DNA from: an uncultured Opitutales bacterium
Lineage (GTDB): Bacteria > Verrucomicrobiota > Verrucomicrobiia > Opitutales > Intestinicryptomonadaceae
Direction: 5' to 3'
DNA length: 16,058 bases
Assembly: GCA_900552245.1 (NCBI GenBank)
Contig: URYY01000033.1
Location: 1 to 16,058 of the forward strand
Positions 1 to 6,856 of this stretch are shown here, in pieces. Below the pieces are notes generated by a model. It ran no database searches. It worked only from the letters and a program-made list of their open reading frames with translations, and had not been told where the DNA came from. Every line of letters begins with the position of its first letter. Position 1 is the first letter of the stretch. The position numbers and the translations under genes are program-made.

Positions 1-2
1 GG

Positions 3-602
3 GCGGCGGCGGTCTTGGGTGCGGAGCCCGTAGTCAAGGCTAGGCCTCACGAAACTTCGATAGCGGTTGCGACGGTCGTAATTTTTGGCACGATTGCGAT
101 GTTTTTGTTTGCGCCCATAGTTTCGGCTCTGGGCTACCCCGTTAATTGGCAGGGGATTGCGTTGGGCTCGACTGTCCACGAGGTCGCGCAGGTTGTCGCG
201 GCGGGAAGTGCGATATCTGAGGAGGTTACCGACATAGCGGTAATCGTAAAGCTTGCCCGCGTGATGCTTCTAATACCGGTTCTAATCGTCTTGGGTTTTA
301 TTTTTGGGAGAAATTCCGGCGACAAAGATTCGTCGATAATGAAGGTCTTTCCGTGGTTTGCGATTTTCTTTGTCGTGGCAAGCGGCGTAAATTCGCTTCA
401 CATAATTCCTCAGGCGGCTTTAAATTGGATAAATATCTTCGACAATTTTCTGCTTACAATGGCGATGGCAGCTTTGGGCGTTGAGACAAATATGGGCAAG
501 GTAAGGCAGGTCGGCATAAAACCCTTCCTGCTTGCGGGGGTCATATTTTTAATTCTGATAGCGTACCTGTTTATTCCGACATTTTTGGCGGGAAGGGTTT
601 GA
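3..602 (+). CDS. YeiH/UPF0324 family putative sulfate exporter, C-terminal part
   Basis: Integral inner-membrane protein of the conserved UPF0324/YeiH family (PF03601), often annotated as a putative sulfate exporter; the transported substrate is not firmly established. The frame is open from base 3 and has no start in the window, so this is the C-terminal part, about 199 residues of a family usually near 350. The family-typical loop reading EPVVKARPHETSIAVATVV is followed by several hydrophobic segments (IFGTIAMFLFAP, VMLLIPVLIVLGFIFG, FPWFAIFFVVASGV and LLAGVIFLILIAYLFI), with a conserved stretch GSTVHEVAQVVAAG between the first two. The stop is TGA at 600-602. The TTG at 15-17 lies inside the conserved region and is not a plausible start. 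It runs in the same direction as the next gene but is separated from it by 131 bp, so no functional link is claimed. Confidence 0.85.
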   Translation, partial: AAAVLGAEPVVKARPHETSIAVATVVIFGTIAMFLFAPIVSALGYPVNWQGIALGSTVHEVAQVVAAGSAISEEVTDIAVIVKLARVMLLIPVLIVLGFIFGRNSGDKDSSIMKVFPWFAIFFVVASGVNSLHIIPQAALNWINIFDNFLLTMAMAALGVETNMGKVRQVGIKPFLLAGVIFLILIAYLFIPTFLAGRV

Positions 603-626
603 TTCAGGCAGCTTGTTTTGCTTTCT

Positions 627-685
627 TAGCGCCTTCTAATCCTTGAGTTTTTCATTTAGCGGAGGCGTTAGGCGATTTTTATCGC
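627..685 (+). terminator. possible terminator after the YeiH-like gene
   Basis: TAGCGCCT (627-634) can pair with AGGCGTTA (663-670) over 8 bp with one G-U pair, across a 28-nt loop, and five Ts follow at 676-680. A second small hairpin, GCGAT-TTTT-ATCGC (672-685), overlaps the T run. The long loop makes this a weak candidate. The rest of the 603-733 gap shows no gene. Confidence 0.3.
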
Positions 686-733
686 GAAATTTTTGGTTGA
701 AAAGTCGCAAAAATGGGTCGATAAAGTGCGGGT

Positions 734-1240
734 ATGTTTAAATCTATAGATCCTAAAGAAATAAGCGAAAGCGCAATAAAGCTCATAGGCGACGATTGGA
801 TGTTAATAGGCGCTGAGAGCGGCGGCAAGGTGAATGCTATGACCGCAAGCTGGGGCGGCTTGGGCGTCATGTGGGGCAAGCCCTGCGCGTTTGTATTTAT
901 AAGGCCGCAGCGCTACACCTACGAATTTATTTCAAAGAGCGACACCTTCAGCATTTCGTTCCTCGACGAGGCGCACCGAGAGGCTCTAAAAATTTGCGGC
1001 TCAAAAAGCGGCAGAAATTGCGATAAAATTGCGCTTGCAAAGCTTACGCCGGTTGTGGCGGAGTGTGGGACAACCTATTTTGCGGAGGCTCGCATCTCCT
1101 TAATTTGCAAAAAGTTGTATGAGGGTGAGCTTTCGGAAACCGGCTTTATAGACAGGACGCAAATAGCCAAGTGGTATCCGCAAAAGGATTTCCACAGGGT
1201 TTTTGTGGCGTCGATAGAGTCGGCTTTAGTCAGGCAGTAG
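734..1240 (+). CDS. flavin reductase family protein (FMN-binding split barrel)
   Basis: A 168-residue cytoplasmic protein of the flavin reductase-like domain family (PF01613), which binds FMN and reduces flavin or acts as a small flavin-dependent oxidoreductase. The N-terminal pattern MFKSIDPKEI...DDWMLIGAE and the following NAMTASWGGLGVMWGKP segment (about residues 34-50) are typical of the family; the latter forms part of the FMN site. The SDTFSISFLDE stretch (about 68-78) is also characteristic. The length matches single-domain members. The chosen ATG fits the family N-terminus, although no clear Shine-Dalgarno sequence precedes it. The physiological electron acceptor cannot be read from sequence, and no partner oxygenase is adjacent. 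It stands alone between the YeiH-like gene and tRNA-Leu and looks unrelated to the aryl polyene genes. Confidence 0.85.
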   Translation: MFKSIDPKEISESAIKLIGDDWMLIGAESGGKVNAMTASWGGLGVMWGKPCAFVFIRPQRYTYEFISKSDTFSISFLDEAHREALKICGSKSGRNCDKIALAKLTPVVAECGTTYFAEARISLICKKLYEGELSETGFIDRTQIAKWYPQKDFHRVFVASIESALVRQ

Positions 1241-1261
1241 AGAATTTGGGCAATAAGAAAC

Positions 1262-1290
1262 TTGACAAATTTCCGATAATGAAATTTTGT
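1262..1290 (+). promoter_or_regulatory. candidate promoter of tRNA-Leu
   Basis: A perfect -35 hexamer TTGACA sits at 1262-1267. At 17-bp spacing the -10 position (1285-1290) reads TTTTGT, a poor match. A better TATAAT-like GATAAT at 1275-1280 is too close to the -35. The tRNA begins 16 bp after the predicted -10. Confidence 0.4.
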
Positions 1291-1305
1291 TGAATCTTTA
1301 ATTTT

Positions 1306-1387
1306 GCTTAAGTGGTGAAATTGGTAGACACGTACGATTCAGGTTCGTATGCCGCAAGGCGTATGGGTTCAAGTCCCATCTTAAGCA
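1306..1387 (+). tRNA. tRNA-Leu (anticodon CAG)
   Basis: The acceptor stem is GCTTAAG (1306-1312) with CTTAAGC (1380-1386), and the discriminator is A1387. The anticodon stem TACGA/TCGTA encloses the loop TTCAGGT, with anticodon CAG at 1340-1342, so it reads CUG codons. A long variable arm GCC-GCAA-GGC marks a class II tRNA, as expected for leucine. The T arm is ATGGG-TTCAAGT-CCCAT. The 3' CCA is not encoded and must be added after transcription. Confidence 0.96.
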
Positions 1388-1393
1388 TTTTTT

Positions 1394-1428
1394 AATCCGC
1401 TTGGGCATTTGGGTCGGGCGGATTTTTT
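1394..1428 (+). terminator. Rho-independent terminator of tRNA-Leu
   Basis: AATCCGC (1394-1400) pairs perfectly with GCGGATT (1418-1424), with a 17-nt loop, and the stem runs into a T tract ending at 1428. It lies just downstream of the tRNA. Confidence 0.75.
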
Positions 1429-1657
1429 GTCGATAAAAGGTTTTCAGTTTGGAAGGAAGTTCAGAGTGCAGCAGTGAATCATTCTTTCACACTTTAGTTT
1501 CCCTGTTTTCTATAGAAGCCAAAAATAGAATCTTTGGCTGCGTCTACTGTTGGATGCTTGGGCTATTTTAAATGCTTTACAAGGGGCTCGGCAATTTTTT
1601 ATTTTCTTCAGTTAATTTAAGTGGAAGTCGGGCGAATTGCAGTCCGTAAATTAAAAG
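1429..1657 (+). other. non-coding leader upstream of the forward aryl polyene operon
   Basis: There is no convincing gene in these 229 bp. Two short hairpins are visible: GTGAA/TTCAC around 1473-1490, and a 7-bp perfect stem AGCCAAA (1517-1523) / TTTGGCT (1533-1539) with a 9-nt loop. A possible promoter is TTCACA (1486-1491) with TATAGA (1511-1516) at 19-bp spacing, a poor match. Any promoter of the forward operon should lie here, because the tRNA-Leu terminator is just upstream. No strong Shine-Dalgarno sequence precedes the first ATG at 1658. Confidence 0.4.
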
Positions 1658-2284
1658 ATGCAGACCTTACAAATAGAAAATTTTAAATACTGGCAGGCGG
1701 CCGAAAATTCCGCCGAGGCCGACGTGTCCTTCCTGCCTCCGCTTCAACGCCGCAAACTAAGCGGCATGGAGCGCACTGTGGCGCATCTTACAAATTTGCT
1801 CTGTAAAAATAAGGGCGATTTTGTTTCGGTATTTGCCTCGAGGTTCGGTGAATTTAATAGGATCGCAAAGCTTCTGAAAGTCTTTAACGAGCAGGCGGAG
1901 GTTTCGCCCAGCGGCTTTTCATCTTCAGTTCACAATTCCGCTATAGGTGCGCAGTCGGTTCTCTTAAAAAATAAGGGCAACTACACCGCGATTTCCGCTA
2001 TGGAAGACACCCTTGAAATGGGACTAATCGAGGCCTTTACAATATCAGAGAGAGTCTTCTTTGTATTTGTCGACAGCGCTTTTCCGCCCCCATTTGAGAG
2101 AAATTCTCCGGAAGTAAGCGAAGGTTTTGCCTTCTTTGCAGAGCCAATTTCAAAAGATTCCATTGCCGCTACTTTAACCTGCGGCAAATTTTCCAACAAT
2201 CCGCTGTCCGCGCGGGCTTTGGATGCGGCATTGAAAAATAGAACCGGCATTTGCGGCAAATATGTGAAAATAGATTTTAAATGA
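1658..2284 (+). CDS. apeC: ApeC-like half-size ketosynthase / chain length factor
   Basis: A 208-residue protein of the beta-ketoacyl synthase-like N-terminal domain family (PF13723), which occurs in aryl polyene clusters as the chain length factor partner of the ketosynthase ApeO. It covers only about half of a normal 400-residue ketosynthase. The diagnostic segment is SPSGFSSSVHNSAIGAQS (about residues 83-100), where Asn-Ser replaces the region of the nucleophilic cysteine, so it should not condense by itself. The Cys-His-His triad of true ketosynthases is absent. It is the first gene of the forward operon, and its stop overlaps the next start by 4 bp (ATGA). Its expected partner ApeO is encoded more than 10 kb away on the other strand. 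The start is ATG 1658 without a visible Shine-Dalgarno sequence. The family call is firm; the partner role is inferred from characterised clusters. Confidence 0.85.
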   Translation: MQTLQIENFKYWQAAENSAEADVSFLPPLQRRKLSGMERTVAHLTNLLCKNKGDFVSVFASRFGEFNRIAKLLKVFNEQAEVSPSGFSSSVHNSAIGAQSVLLKNKGNYTAISAMEDTLEMGLIEAFTISERVFFVFVDSAFPPPFERNSPEVSEGFAFFAEPISKDSIAATLTCGKFSNNPLSARALDAALKNRTGICGKYVKIDFK

Positions 2285-3009
2285 TAGTTTTTGCGCGCTC
2301 AGTTTTGACAGTCCTGTGCTTCTTGGGTTTCGGTATCGGGGGCTTTTTTATAGGTGTTGCGCTCTTTCCTATAGCGGCGGTTTTTGGCGGTAAGGCCGCC
2401 AAAGTGCGCTTGCTTAGGATATCTTGGATTTTCTTTGAATTTGTGATGAAGTCTCTCGGGCTTATACGGGTGAGGCGCATCGGTGTAAATCCCGACCAGC
2501 GCGGGCGTGTAATTGTCGCAAATCACCCAACTTTGATAGATATAGTACTTCTAATAGCATCATATAAAAATTCAGTGTGCGTCGTTAAGGGCAAGCTTGC
2601 GCGGAACTTCTTTTTAAGACCCATAATAAGCCAGATGTTTATAAATTTGGATTCGGGCGGAAAGGAAGTTATCGACGAATCTGTCGAGGCAATTAAACAG
2701 GGCTACAACGTAATAATATTTCCGGAAGGCACGCGCAGCGATAGCCCCAATCTTAAGATTCACACCGGTGCTGCGCGCATAGCCCTTAAGGCCGATTGCG
2801 AGGTTCTGCCCGTCAAAATTTCCTGTAATCCTCTCATTTTGGGAAAGACTCAGAAGTGGTATTGGTGTGCGGATAGAATTGTAGAGCTTACCCTTGAGCA
2901 GCTTCCGGCAATAAAATTTAAAAGAATTTCAGGCTTAAACGATTTTAGGCTGTCCAGAAGTTTGACATCTGAAATTTCAGGCGTATTAAATTTAAAGGGT
3001 AAGAATTGA
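2281..3009 (+). CDS. apeD: PlsC-type lysophospholipid acyltransferase (ApeD-like)
   Basis: A 242-residue membrane-associated acyltransferase of the 1-acyl-glycerol-3-phosphate acyltransferase family (PF01553). The catalytic HX4D motif appears as NHPTLID with His82 and Asp87, and the substrate-binding FPEGTRS motif is at residues 147-153. A hydrophobic N-terminal segment (about residues 7-36) should anchor it in the inner membrane. In aryl polyene clusters such an enzyme is thought to attach an acyl chain to the lipid anchor that holds the pigment in the membrane; the exact acceptor cannot be read here. It overlaps ApeC by 4 bp and is followed 9 bp later by an acyl carrier protein, which may supply its acyl donor (inference). 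The N-terminus is set by the translationally coupled ATG. The letter D is assigned from gene order and is less certain than the enzyme family. Confidence 0.88.
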   Translation: MIVFARSVLTVLCFLGFGIGGFFIGVALFPIAAVFGGKAAKVRLLRISWIFFEFVMKSLGLIRVRRIGVNPDQRGRVIVANHPTLIDIVLLIASYKNSVCVVKGKLARNFFLRPIISQMFINLDSGGKEVIDESVEAIKQGYNVIIFPEGTRSDSPNLKIHTGAARIALKADCEVLPVKISCNPLILGKTQKWYWCADRIVELTLEQLPAIKFKRISGLNDFRLSRSLTSEISGVLNLKGKN

Positions 3010-3018
3010 TAGATTTGT

Positions 3019-3288
3019 ATGAATAAACAAGAATTGCAAAGGCAAGTTAAGGAATTGATAATTTCGGCTCTGGATTTGGAGGATATGACGCCCGACGACA
3101 TAGAGACCTCGCAGCCGCTCTTTAAGGAGGGCTTGGGGCTAGATTCTATAGATGCGCTAGAACTTGGCATGGCTATAAAAAAGAAGTTCGGCGTGGACTT
3201 CAACGAGGGCGAGGACAACACAAAGATATTTGCCTCCGTCGAAGCTATATCCGACTATATCGCAAAAAATCTGCCCGATAAAAACTGA
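3019..3288 (+). CDS. apeE: acyl carrier protein 1 (ApeE-like)
   Basis: An 89-residue acidic acyl carrier protein (PF00550). The phosphopantetheine attachment motif is GLGLDSIDALEL, with Ser43 as the modified residue, and the flanking helices are acidic as expected. It would carry the aryl starter or the growing polyene chain as a thioester. It needs activation by a phosphopantetheinyl transferase, which is not in this window. It sits 9 bp after the acyltransferase and 13 bp before a second carrier protein. The paired carrier proteins match the ApeE/ApeF arrangement of known aryl polyene clusters. No Shine-Dalgarno sequence is seen upstream of ATG 3019. Which carrier holds the starter and which the extending chain cannot be told from sequence alone. 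Confidence 0.92.
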   Translation: MNKQELQRQVKELIISALDLEDMTPDDIETSQPLFKEGLGLDSIDALELGMAIKKKFGVDFNEGEDNTKIFASVEAISDYIAKNLPDKN

Positions 3289-3301
3289 GAGAATTTTTAA
3301 T

Positions 3302-3556
3302 ATGGCTACAAGAGAAGAAATATCCGAGAGCATAAAGGACATACTCGTGGAGGAGTTCGATTGCGAGCGCAGCGAGCTCAAAGACGATGTTAATCTGTTT
3401 ACACAGCTGGATCTCGACAGCATAGATGCGGTTGACTTGGTGGTGCGCCTCCAGCAAAAGACAAATAAGCGCGTAAATCCCGAGGACTTCAAAAAAATCA
3501 GGACTTTCGGTGAAGTTGTTGACGTTGTCGAAAAACTTTTAAATGAGGGCAAGTAG
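3302..3556 (+). CDS. apeF: acyl carrier protein 2 (ApeF-like)
   Basis: An 84-residue acyl carrier protein with the motif LDLDSIDAVDLV and Ser40 as the phosphopantetheine site. I chose ATG 3302 (MATREEIS...), which gives a normal carrier-protein length and lies after the stop of the first carrier protein. An in-frame start at 3230 would add a 24-residue tail overlapping ApeE in another frame, with no carrier-protein character. The two carriers differ clearly in sequence (this one has lysine- and arginine-rich helix 3, QQKTNKRVNPEDFKK), so they are not a recent duplication and probably hold different acyl groups or meet different partners. The end overlaps the start of the downstream membrane protein by 14 bp, indicating translational coupling. 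Confidence 0.92.
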   Translation: MATREEISESIKDILVEEFDCERSELKDDVNLFTQLDLDSIDAVDLVVRLQQKTNKRVNPEDFKKIRTFGEVVDVVEKLLNEGK

Positions 3557-4085
3557 CGCGATAAAAGCGGCGCTTTCAATTTTTGCGGCGATTTATCCCT
3601 TTATCGTGTTTTTTGCGATAAGGCAGGGCTTTTCGCTACTTGTGATGTCGCTTGTCTTGCTATTAGTTTTGATTGTAAATTTTATCTTGTATAAGAGGCT
3701 CGTTATTTTAGTTTTTGGACTTTTTTTGCTGCTTTTAATTGCGGTTTCGAGGAGCTTTGAGTGCTTTAAATTATATCCTGTTTTTATGAATTTTGCATTC
3801 GCTTTGCTCTTTGGGGCTTCGCTATTAAAAAAGCCGCTCGTTCAGAGTATTGCAGAGAGATTAAATGGAAGCCTTCCGCCTGAGGGAATTATTTACGCGC
3901 GCAAAGTTACAATAGCTTGGTGCGTGTTTTTAAGCTGCCTTACGGCGATATCTTTTGCGACTCTGTTTGCTCCTCTTGAAGTCTGGGCAATATTTAACGG
4001 AATGCTATCGTACATCTTAATCGCCGTAATGTTTGCGGCGGAATACATCGTAAGAAGAAGGGTTCTAAATGCAGGTAAAGCTTGA
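3543..4085 (+). CDS. apeG: ApeG-like multi-pass membrane protein (COG4648 type)
   Basis: A 180-residue, very hydrophobic protein with about six predicted membrane segments, near residues 8-25, 30-48, 52-68, 76-96, 122-142 and 150-168. A short conserved-looking loop, LNGSLPPEGIIYARKVTIAWC, lies between the fourth and fifth segments. Proteins of this size and topology (COG4648, predicted membrane protein) sit in the same place in other aryl polyene clusters, between the carrier proteins and the AMP ligase; their biochemical role is not established. The start at ATG 3543 overlaps the carrier protein end by 14 bp, and its own end overlaps the next gene by 17 bp. The assignment rests on topology, the loop and position in the operon, not on any catalytic motif. 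Confidence 0.75.
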   Translation: MRASSAIKAALSIFAAIYPFIVFFAIRQGFSLLVMSLVLLLVLIVNFILYKRLVILVFGLFLLLLIAVSRSFECFKLYPVFMNFAFALLFGASLLKKPLVQSIAERLNGSLPPEGIIYARKVTIAWCVFLSCLTAISFATLFAPLEVWAIFNGMLSYILIAVMFAAEYIVRRRVLNAGKA

Positions 4086-5724
4086 AGATTTATTTTTTTG
4101 CAATAGCGACTTTACCGCCTTTTGCGGCGATTGCGGCGAGCTTAAATTTTCCGCTTTTAAGGCGGAAGTGGCTAGCTTTGCAAAATACTTTGAAGACATT
4201 GATGAAGCTGAGTTTGCCTTGCATATCTCGCAAGATGCCCACTTGTTCTCAAGGCTTTTCTTTGCGCTTTTGCAGGCCGGTAAGGCCGTTTATTTGATAC
4301 CTTCCGAGGAAATCGCATTATCGGTAAAAAGAAGGGGAGCCATTCCCCTAATTTCAAATTCGGGCATTGGAAATCTCAATTTGCCGCAAGATTTGCCGGA
4401 GTCCGACTTTGAGTTTAAAAATATGCGAAATGGGCGCGTGTACTTTTTTACTTCGGGCTCTACATCCGCTCCAAAGACCATTTTAAAACTTTTCGGCTCT
4501 CTCAGCGACGAAACTCTAAATAGCGCAAAGATTCTTCCGCATCAAAAGCACACTCGCGTGCTTGCAACTTGCGAGCCCTGCCACCTCTACGGAATGCTTT
4601 GGCGCATACTTTGCCCGCTTGCGCTAGGCCTTGAAATCGACAGTAAGACGATTAAGACTCCGGAGGAGCTAATAGCGCGCCAGAGCTCTTGCGAAAGTGT
4701 GGTCATTGAAACTACCCCGTCTTTTATAGAGGCTCTCGCAAAGTACCGCGATATGTTTGAATTTCCGAAAAATTGCGTGGGTGTTACGACGAGCGGGGGT
4801 CTATTAAAAAAGGAGTTTAGCGAAAGCGCACGAGCGATGTGGGGCTGCACTCCAATCGAGATTTTCGGAAGTACCGAAAGCGGCGGAATTGCCGTTCGCA
4901 ATCAGTCGAAATCGCAGGAGTGGGAGGTTTTTGAGAAGGTTGTAGCCGGTGTTGACGAGCGAGGGTGCATAAATGCCAAGTCGCCCTACGCCTGCGGCGG
5001 ATTTTTTCAGCTAAACGATATGGTTGAACTTCTGCAAGACGGCCGAAAATTCCTGCTAAAAGGCAGGATAGATAGGCTTGCAAAAGTCGGAGAAACGCAG
5101 ATTTTCTTGCCGGATTTGGAGAACGTTTACTGCAGGCATTCATACGTAGAATGCATTAGAGTTGAGATGCTTGACGGAGTTTTGCGCGCGCTTGTAGTTC
5201 CAAGTTTAGAAGGCGAATATGCGCTAATAAAGGGCGGCAAGCTAAACTTTGTAAAGAAGCTCAATTCCTTTGCCAGCGCCGAATTTGAGCGCAAACTTTT
5301 GCCTAAAAAATTCAGGATAGTAAATCGCTTTCCGCTAAATCCGCAAGGCAAGCTCCTGCTTTCCAGCGTAAAAAATTTGCTCTTAAATAAAATCGACGAA
5401 CCCCTTCTTTTGGAGTTCGATAAAACGGAGCAGGGCTTTGATTGCAAGCTTTCCTTCTTAAAAACCAGCTCCTATTTCAAGGGGCATTTCCCGAGGATTG
5501 CGATTTTGCCGGGGGTTGTGCAGCTTTACTTTGCAGAGTTTTTCATAAAGGAAAATTTTGAGCTTAGAGCTTGCGCAAAAACAGTCAAGAAATTGAAATT
5601 TTCAAGTGTAATTAGACCGCTAGATATTCTCAGTTTAAAGGTGAGAAAAACAGGGGATTTATCTTTTTCTTTCGAGTATTCAAAAGGCTCCGGAATATGC
5701 TCTTCGGGCTCTATAGAATTTTAA
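4069..5724 (+). CDS. apeH-apeI: fused aryl-AMP ligase and hotdog dehydratase (ApeH-ApeI fusion)
   Basis: A 551-residue two-domain enzyme. Residues 1 to about 440 are an adenylate-forming acyl/aryl-acid ligase: P-loop FTSGSTSAPK (127-136), FGSTESGG (266-273), acidic A7-type segment LNDMVEL (Asp317), hinge region KGRIDRLAKVGE (331-342) and C-terminal NPQGK with the presumed catalytic Lys428. Residues about 445-551 form a FabZ/ApeI-like hotdog dehydratase with FKGHFPRIAILPGVVQ, His473 being the expected catalytic histidine; Tyr487 stands where FabZ has its glutamate. In the pathway the ligase part should activate an aryl acid such as 4-hydroxybenzoate and load a carrier protein, and the dehydratase part should remove water from beta-hydroxyacyl-ACP. 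In many characterised clusters these are two proteins, ApeH and ApeI. The reading frame is continuous across the linker. The substrate is inferred from the family. Confidence 0.9.
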   Translation: MQVKLEDLFFCNSDFTAFCGDCGELKFSAFKAEVASFAKYFEDIDEAEFALHISQDAHLFSRLFFALLQAGKAVYLIPSEEIALSVKRRGAIPLISNSGIGNLNLPQDLPESDFEFKNMRNGRVYFFTSGSTSAPKTILKLFGSLSDETLNSAKILPHQKHTRVLATCEPCHLYGMLWRILCPLALGLEIDSKTIKTPEELIARQSSCESVVIETTPSFIEALAKYRDMFEFPKNCVGVTTSGGLLKKEFSESARAMWGCTPIEIFGSTESGGIAVRNQSKSQEWEVFEKVVAGVDERGCINAKSPYACGGFFQLNDMVELLQDGRKFLLKGRIDRLAKVGETQIFLPDLENVYCRHSYVECIRVEMLDGVLRALVVPSLEGEYALIKGGKLNFVKKLNSFASAEFERKLLPKKFRIVNRFPLNPQGKLLLSSVKNLLLNKIDEPLLLEFDKTEQGFDCKLSFLKTSSYFKGHFPRIAILPGVVQLYFAEFFIKENFELRACAKTVKKLKFSSVIRPLDILSLKVRKTGDLSFSFEYSKGSGICSSGSIEF

Positions 5725-5725
5725 A

Positions 5726-6448
5726 ATGTACAAGCTTGCGATAGTTGTTCCAATCTTTAACCACGCCGAGCAGTTTAAGAAGTTCCTGCCCGAACTATTG
5801 AAGTTGGAAACGCCAATAATTTTGGTGGACGACGGAAGCCGCGAGGCTGAAGATATTAAAAACATAGCAAGAGATTTTTCGCTAAATTATTTGCGGCTTG
5901 AAAAAAATTCGGGGAAGGGTGCGGCGTTCTTTGCGGGCTTAAAGCGCGCGGCGGAGCTTGGTTTTACCCACGCTTTCCAGATAGACGCCGACGGCCAGCA
6001 CGGCTTGGAGGCCTTCAATAAATTTTTGGAGGCTTCAAGGGAAAATCCAAAGGCCCTTATAAATTCCGTTCCGCGATACGACTCCTCTGTTCCGCCATCA
6101 CGCTACTACGGCAGAAAATTCACAAACATGTGGGTTTTGATTGAAACCTTCAATCCAAACATAAAAGATGCAATGTGCGGCTTTAGAATTTATCCCATAG
6201 CCGAGACCTTGCCCTTGCAAAGGCATTTTAAATTTATGCGAATGGGCTTTGATACGGAGATAATCGTGAGGGCGTCTTGGTCGGGGCTTGATATAATATC
6301 GCTTGAAGTTGCCACGACTTATCCGAAAGACGGGAAATCCAACTTTAGGCCAATTCGCGATAATTTTTTTATATCGCTTTTGCACACGTATCTCTGCACA
6401 ATCGCCATTTTAAGATTGCCGCTGAAAATATTTAAATTATGGAGATGA
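5726..6448 (+). CDS. apeJ: family 2 glycosyltransferase (GT part of ApeJ)
   Basis: A 240-residue GT-A fold, family 2 glycosyltransferase resembling dolichol-phosphate-mannose synthase-type enzymes. It carries VVPIFNHA at the start, VDDGS at 34-38 and the metal/nucleotide-sugar motif DADGQH at 87-92, followed by KDAMCGFRIYP, a GT2-type acceptor-site region. The C-terminus is hydrophobic (FFISLLHTYLCTIAILRLPLKIF), suggesting membrane association. In aryl polyene clusters the glycosyltransferase is thought to glycosylate the product or its lipid anchor; donor and acceptor sugars are unknown here. Known ApeJ proteins usually combine this domain with an LpxL-type acyltransferase, whereas here the acyltransferase is a separate gene at 9554. 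It starts 1 bp after the stop of the ligase fusion. Confidence 0.87.
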   Translation: MYKLAIVVPIFNHAEQFKKFLPELLKLETPIILVDDGSREAEDIKNIARDFSLNYLRLEKNSGKGAAFFAGLKRAAELGFTHAFQIDADGQHGLEAFNKFLEASRENPKALINSVPRYDSSVPPSRYYGRKFTNMWVLIETFNPNIKDAMCGFRIYPIAETLPLQRHFKFMRMGFDTEIIVRASWSGLDIISLEVATTYPKDGKSNFRPIRDNFFISLLHTYLCTIAILRLPLKIFKLWR

Positions 6449-6451
6449 TTT

Positions 6452-6856
6452 ATGGAAGCGTCTGTAGTTGTAAAAGTTCCCTTTTTTGACTTGGACCCAA
6501 TGTGCGTGGTCTGGCACGGGAATTACGTGAAGTACTTTGAAATTGCGAGGTGTGCGCTGCTTAAAAATCTTAAGTTAAGCTACGAAGATATGCGCGATAT
6601 GGGCTATGTATTTCCCGTTGTAAAGATGAGCGTAAAGTTCATAAGCCCCGCCGAGTTTAATCAGGACTTGGAAGTTTGCGCAGCCATTGTTGAAAGCGAC
6701 TGCTACCTGCAAATAAAGTACATTGTGCGCGATTTAAAAAGCGGCGCAAAAATCTGTGTTGGCGAGACTAAGCAAATGTGCGTAAGCGCAAGCACAAAGC
6801 AAAGCTTTTTCGAATTGCCGCGCGATGTGAAAGAGAGGCTCTCATGCGCATCTTGA
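6452..6856 (+). CDS. apeK: 4HBT-family acyl thioesterase (ApeK-like)
   Basis: A 134-residue hotdog thioesterase of the 4-hydroxybenzoyl-CoA thioesterase/YbgC family (PF03061 or PF13279). The catalytic region FFDLDPMCVVWHGNYVKYFE (residues 11-30) has Asp15 spaced seven residues before His22, as in YbgC-type enzymes, and the HGNY pattern. The protein is the right length for a single hotdog. Its role in the pathway is probably to release acyl or aryl-polyene chains from carrier protein or CoA, or to edit mis-primed carriers; its true substrate is not known from sequence. A GGAG-like element at 6440-6443 precedes ATG 6452 by 8 bp, one of the few usable ribosome-binding sites in the operon. The end overlaps the LolA-like gene by 13 bp. 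Confidence 0.88.
   Translation: MEASVVVKVPFFDLDPMCVVWHGNYVKYFEIARCALLKNLKLSYEDMRDMGYVFPVVKMSVKFISPAEFNQDLEVCAAIVESDCYLQIKYIVRDLKSGAKICVGETKQMCVSASTKQSFFELPRDVKERLSCAS

Noticed and set aside
3..1240. Functional link of the YeiH-like exporter and flavin reductase to the aryl polyene cluster
   Set aside because: Both lie outside the tRNA-Leu gene and its terminator, are separated by large gaps, and neither family is a known part of this pathway.
1364..1387. Possible attachment site at the tRNA-Leu 3' end
   Set aside because: I found no second copy of the tRNA-Leu or tRNA-Arg 3' end in the window and no integrase gene.
3230..3301. Longer start for the second acyl carrier protein
   Set aside because: It would overlap the first carrier protein in another frame and add 24 residues unlike any carrier protein; ATG 3302 gives the normal length.
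4817..5143. 108-codon open frame on the - strand opposite the ligase
   Set aside because: Arg- and Ala-rich antisense shadow of the ligase domain with no recognisable motif.
6778..6843. Longer start for the LolA-like protein
   Set aside because: The extension is a very basic tail read inside the thioesterase gene and would bury the clear signal peptide that begins at 6844.
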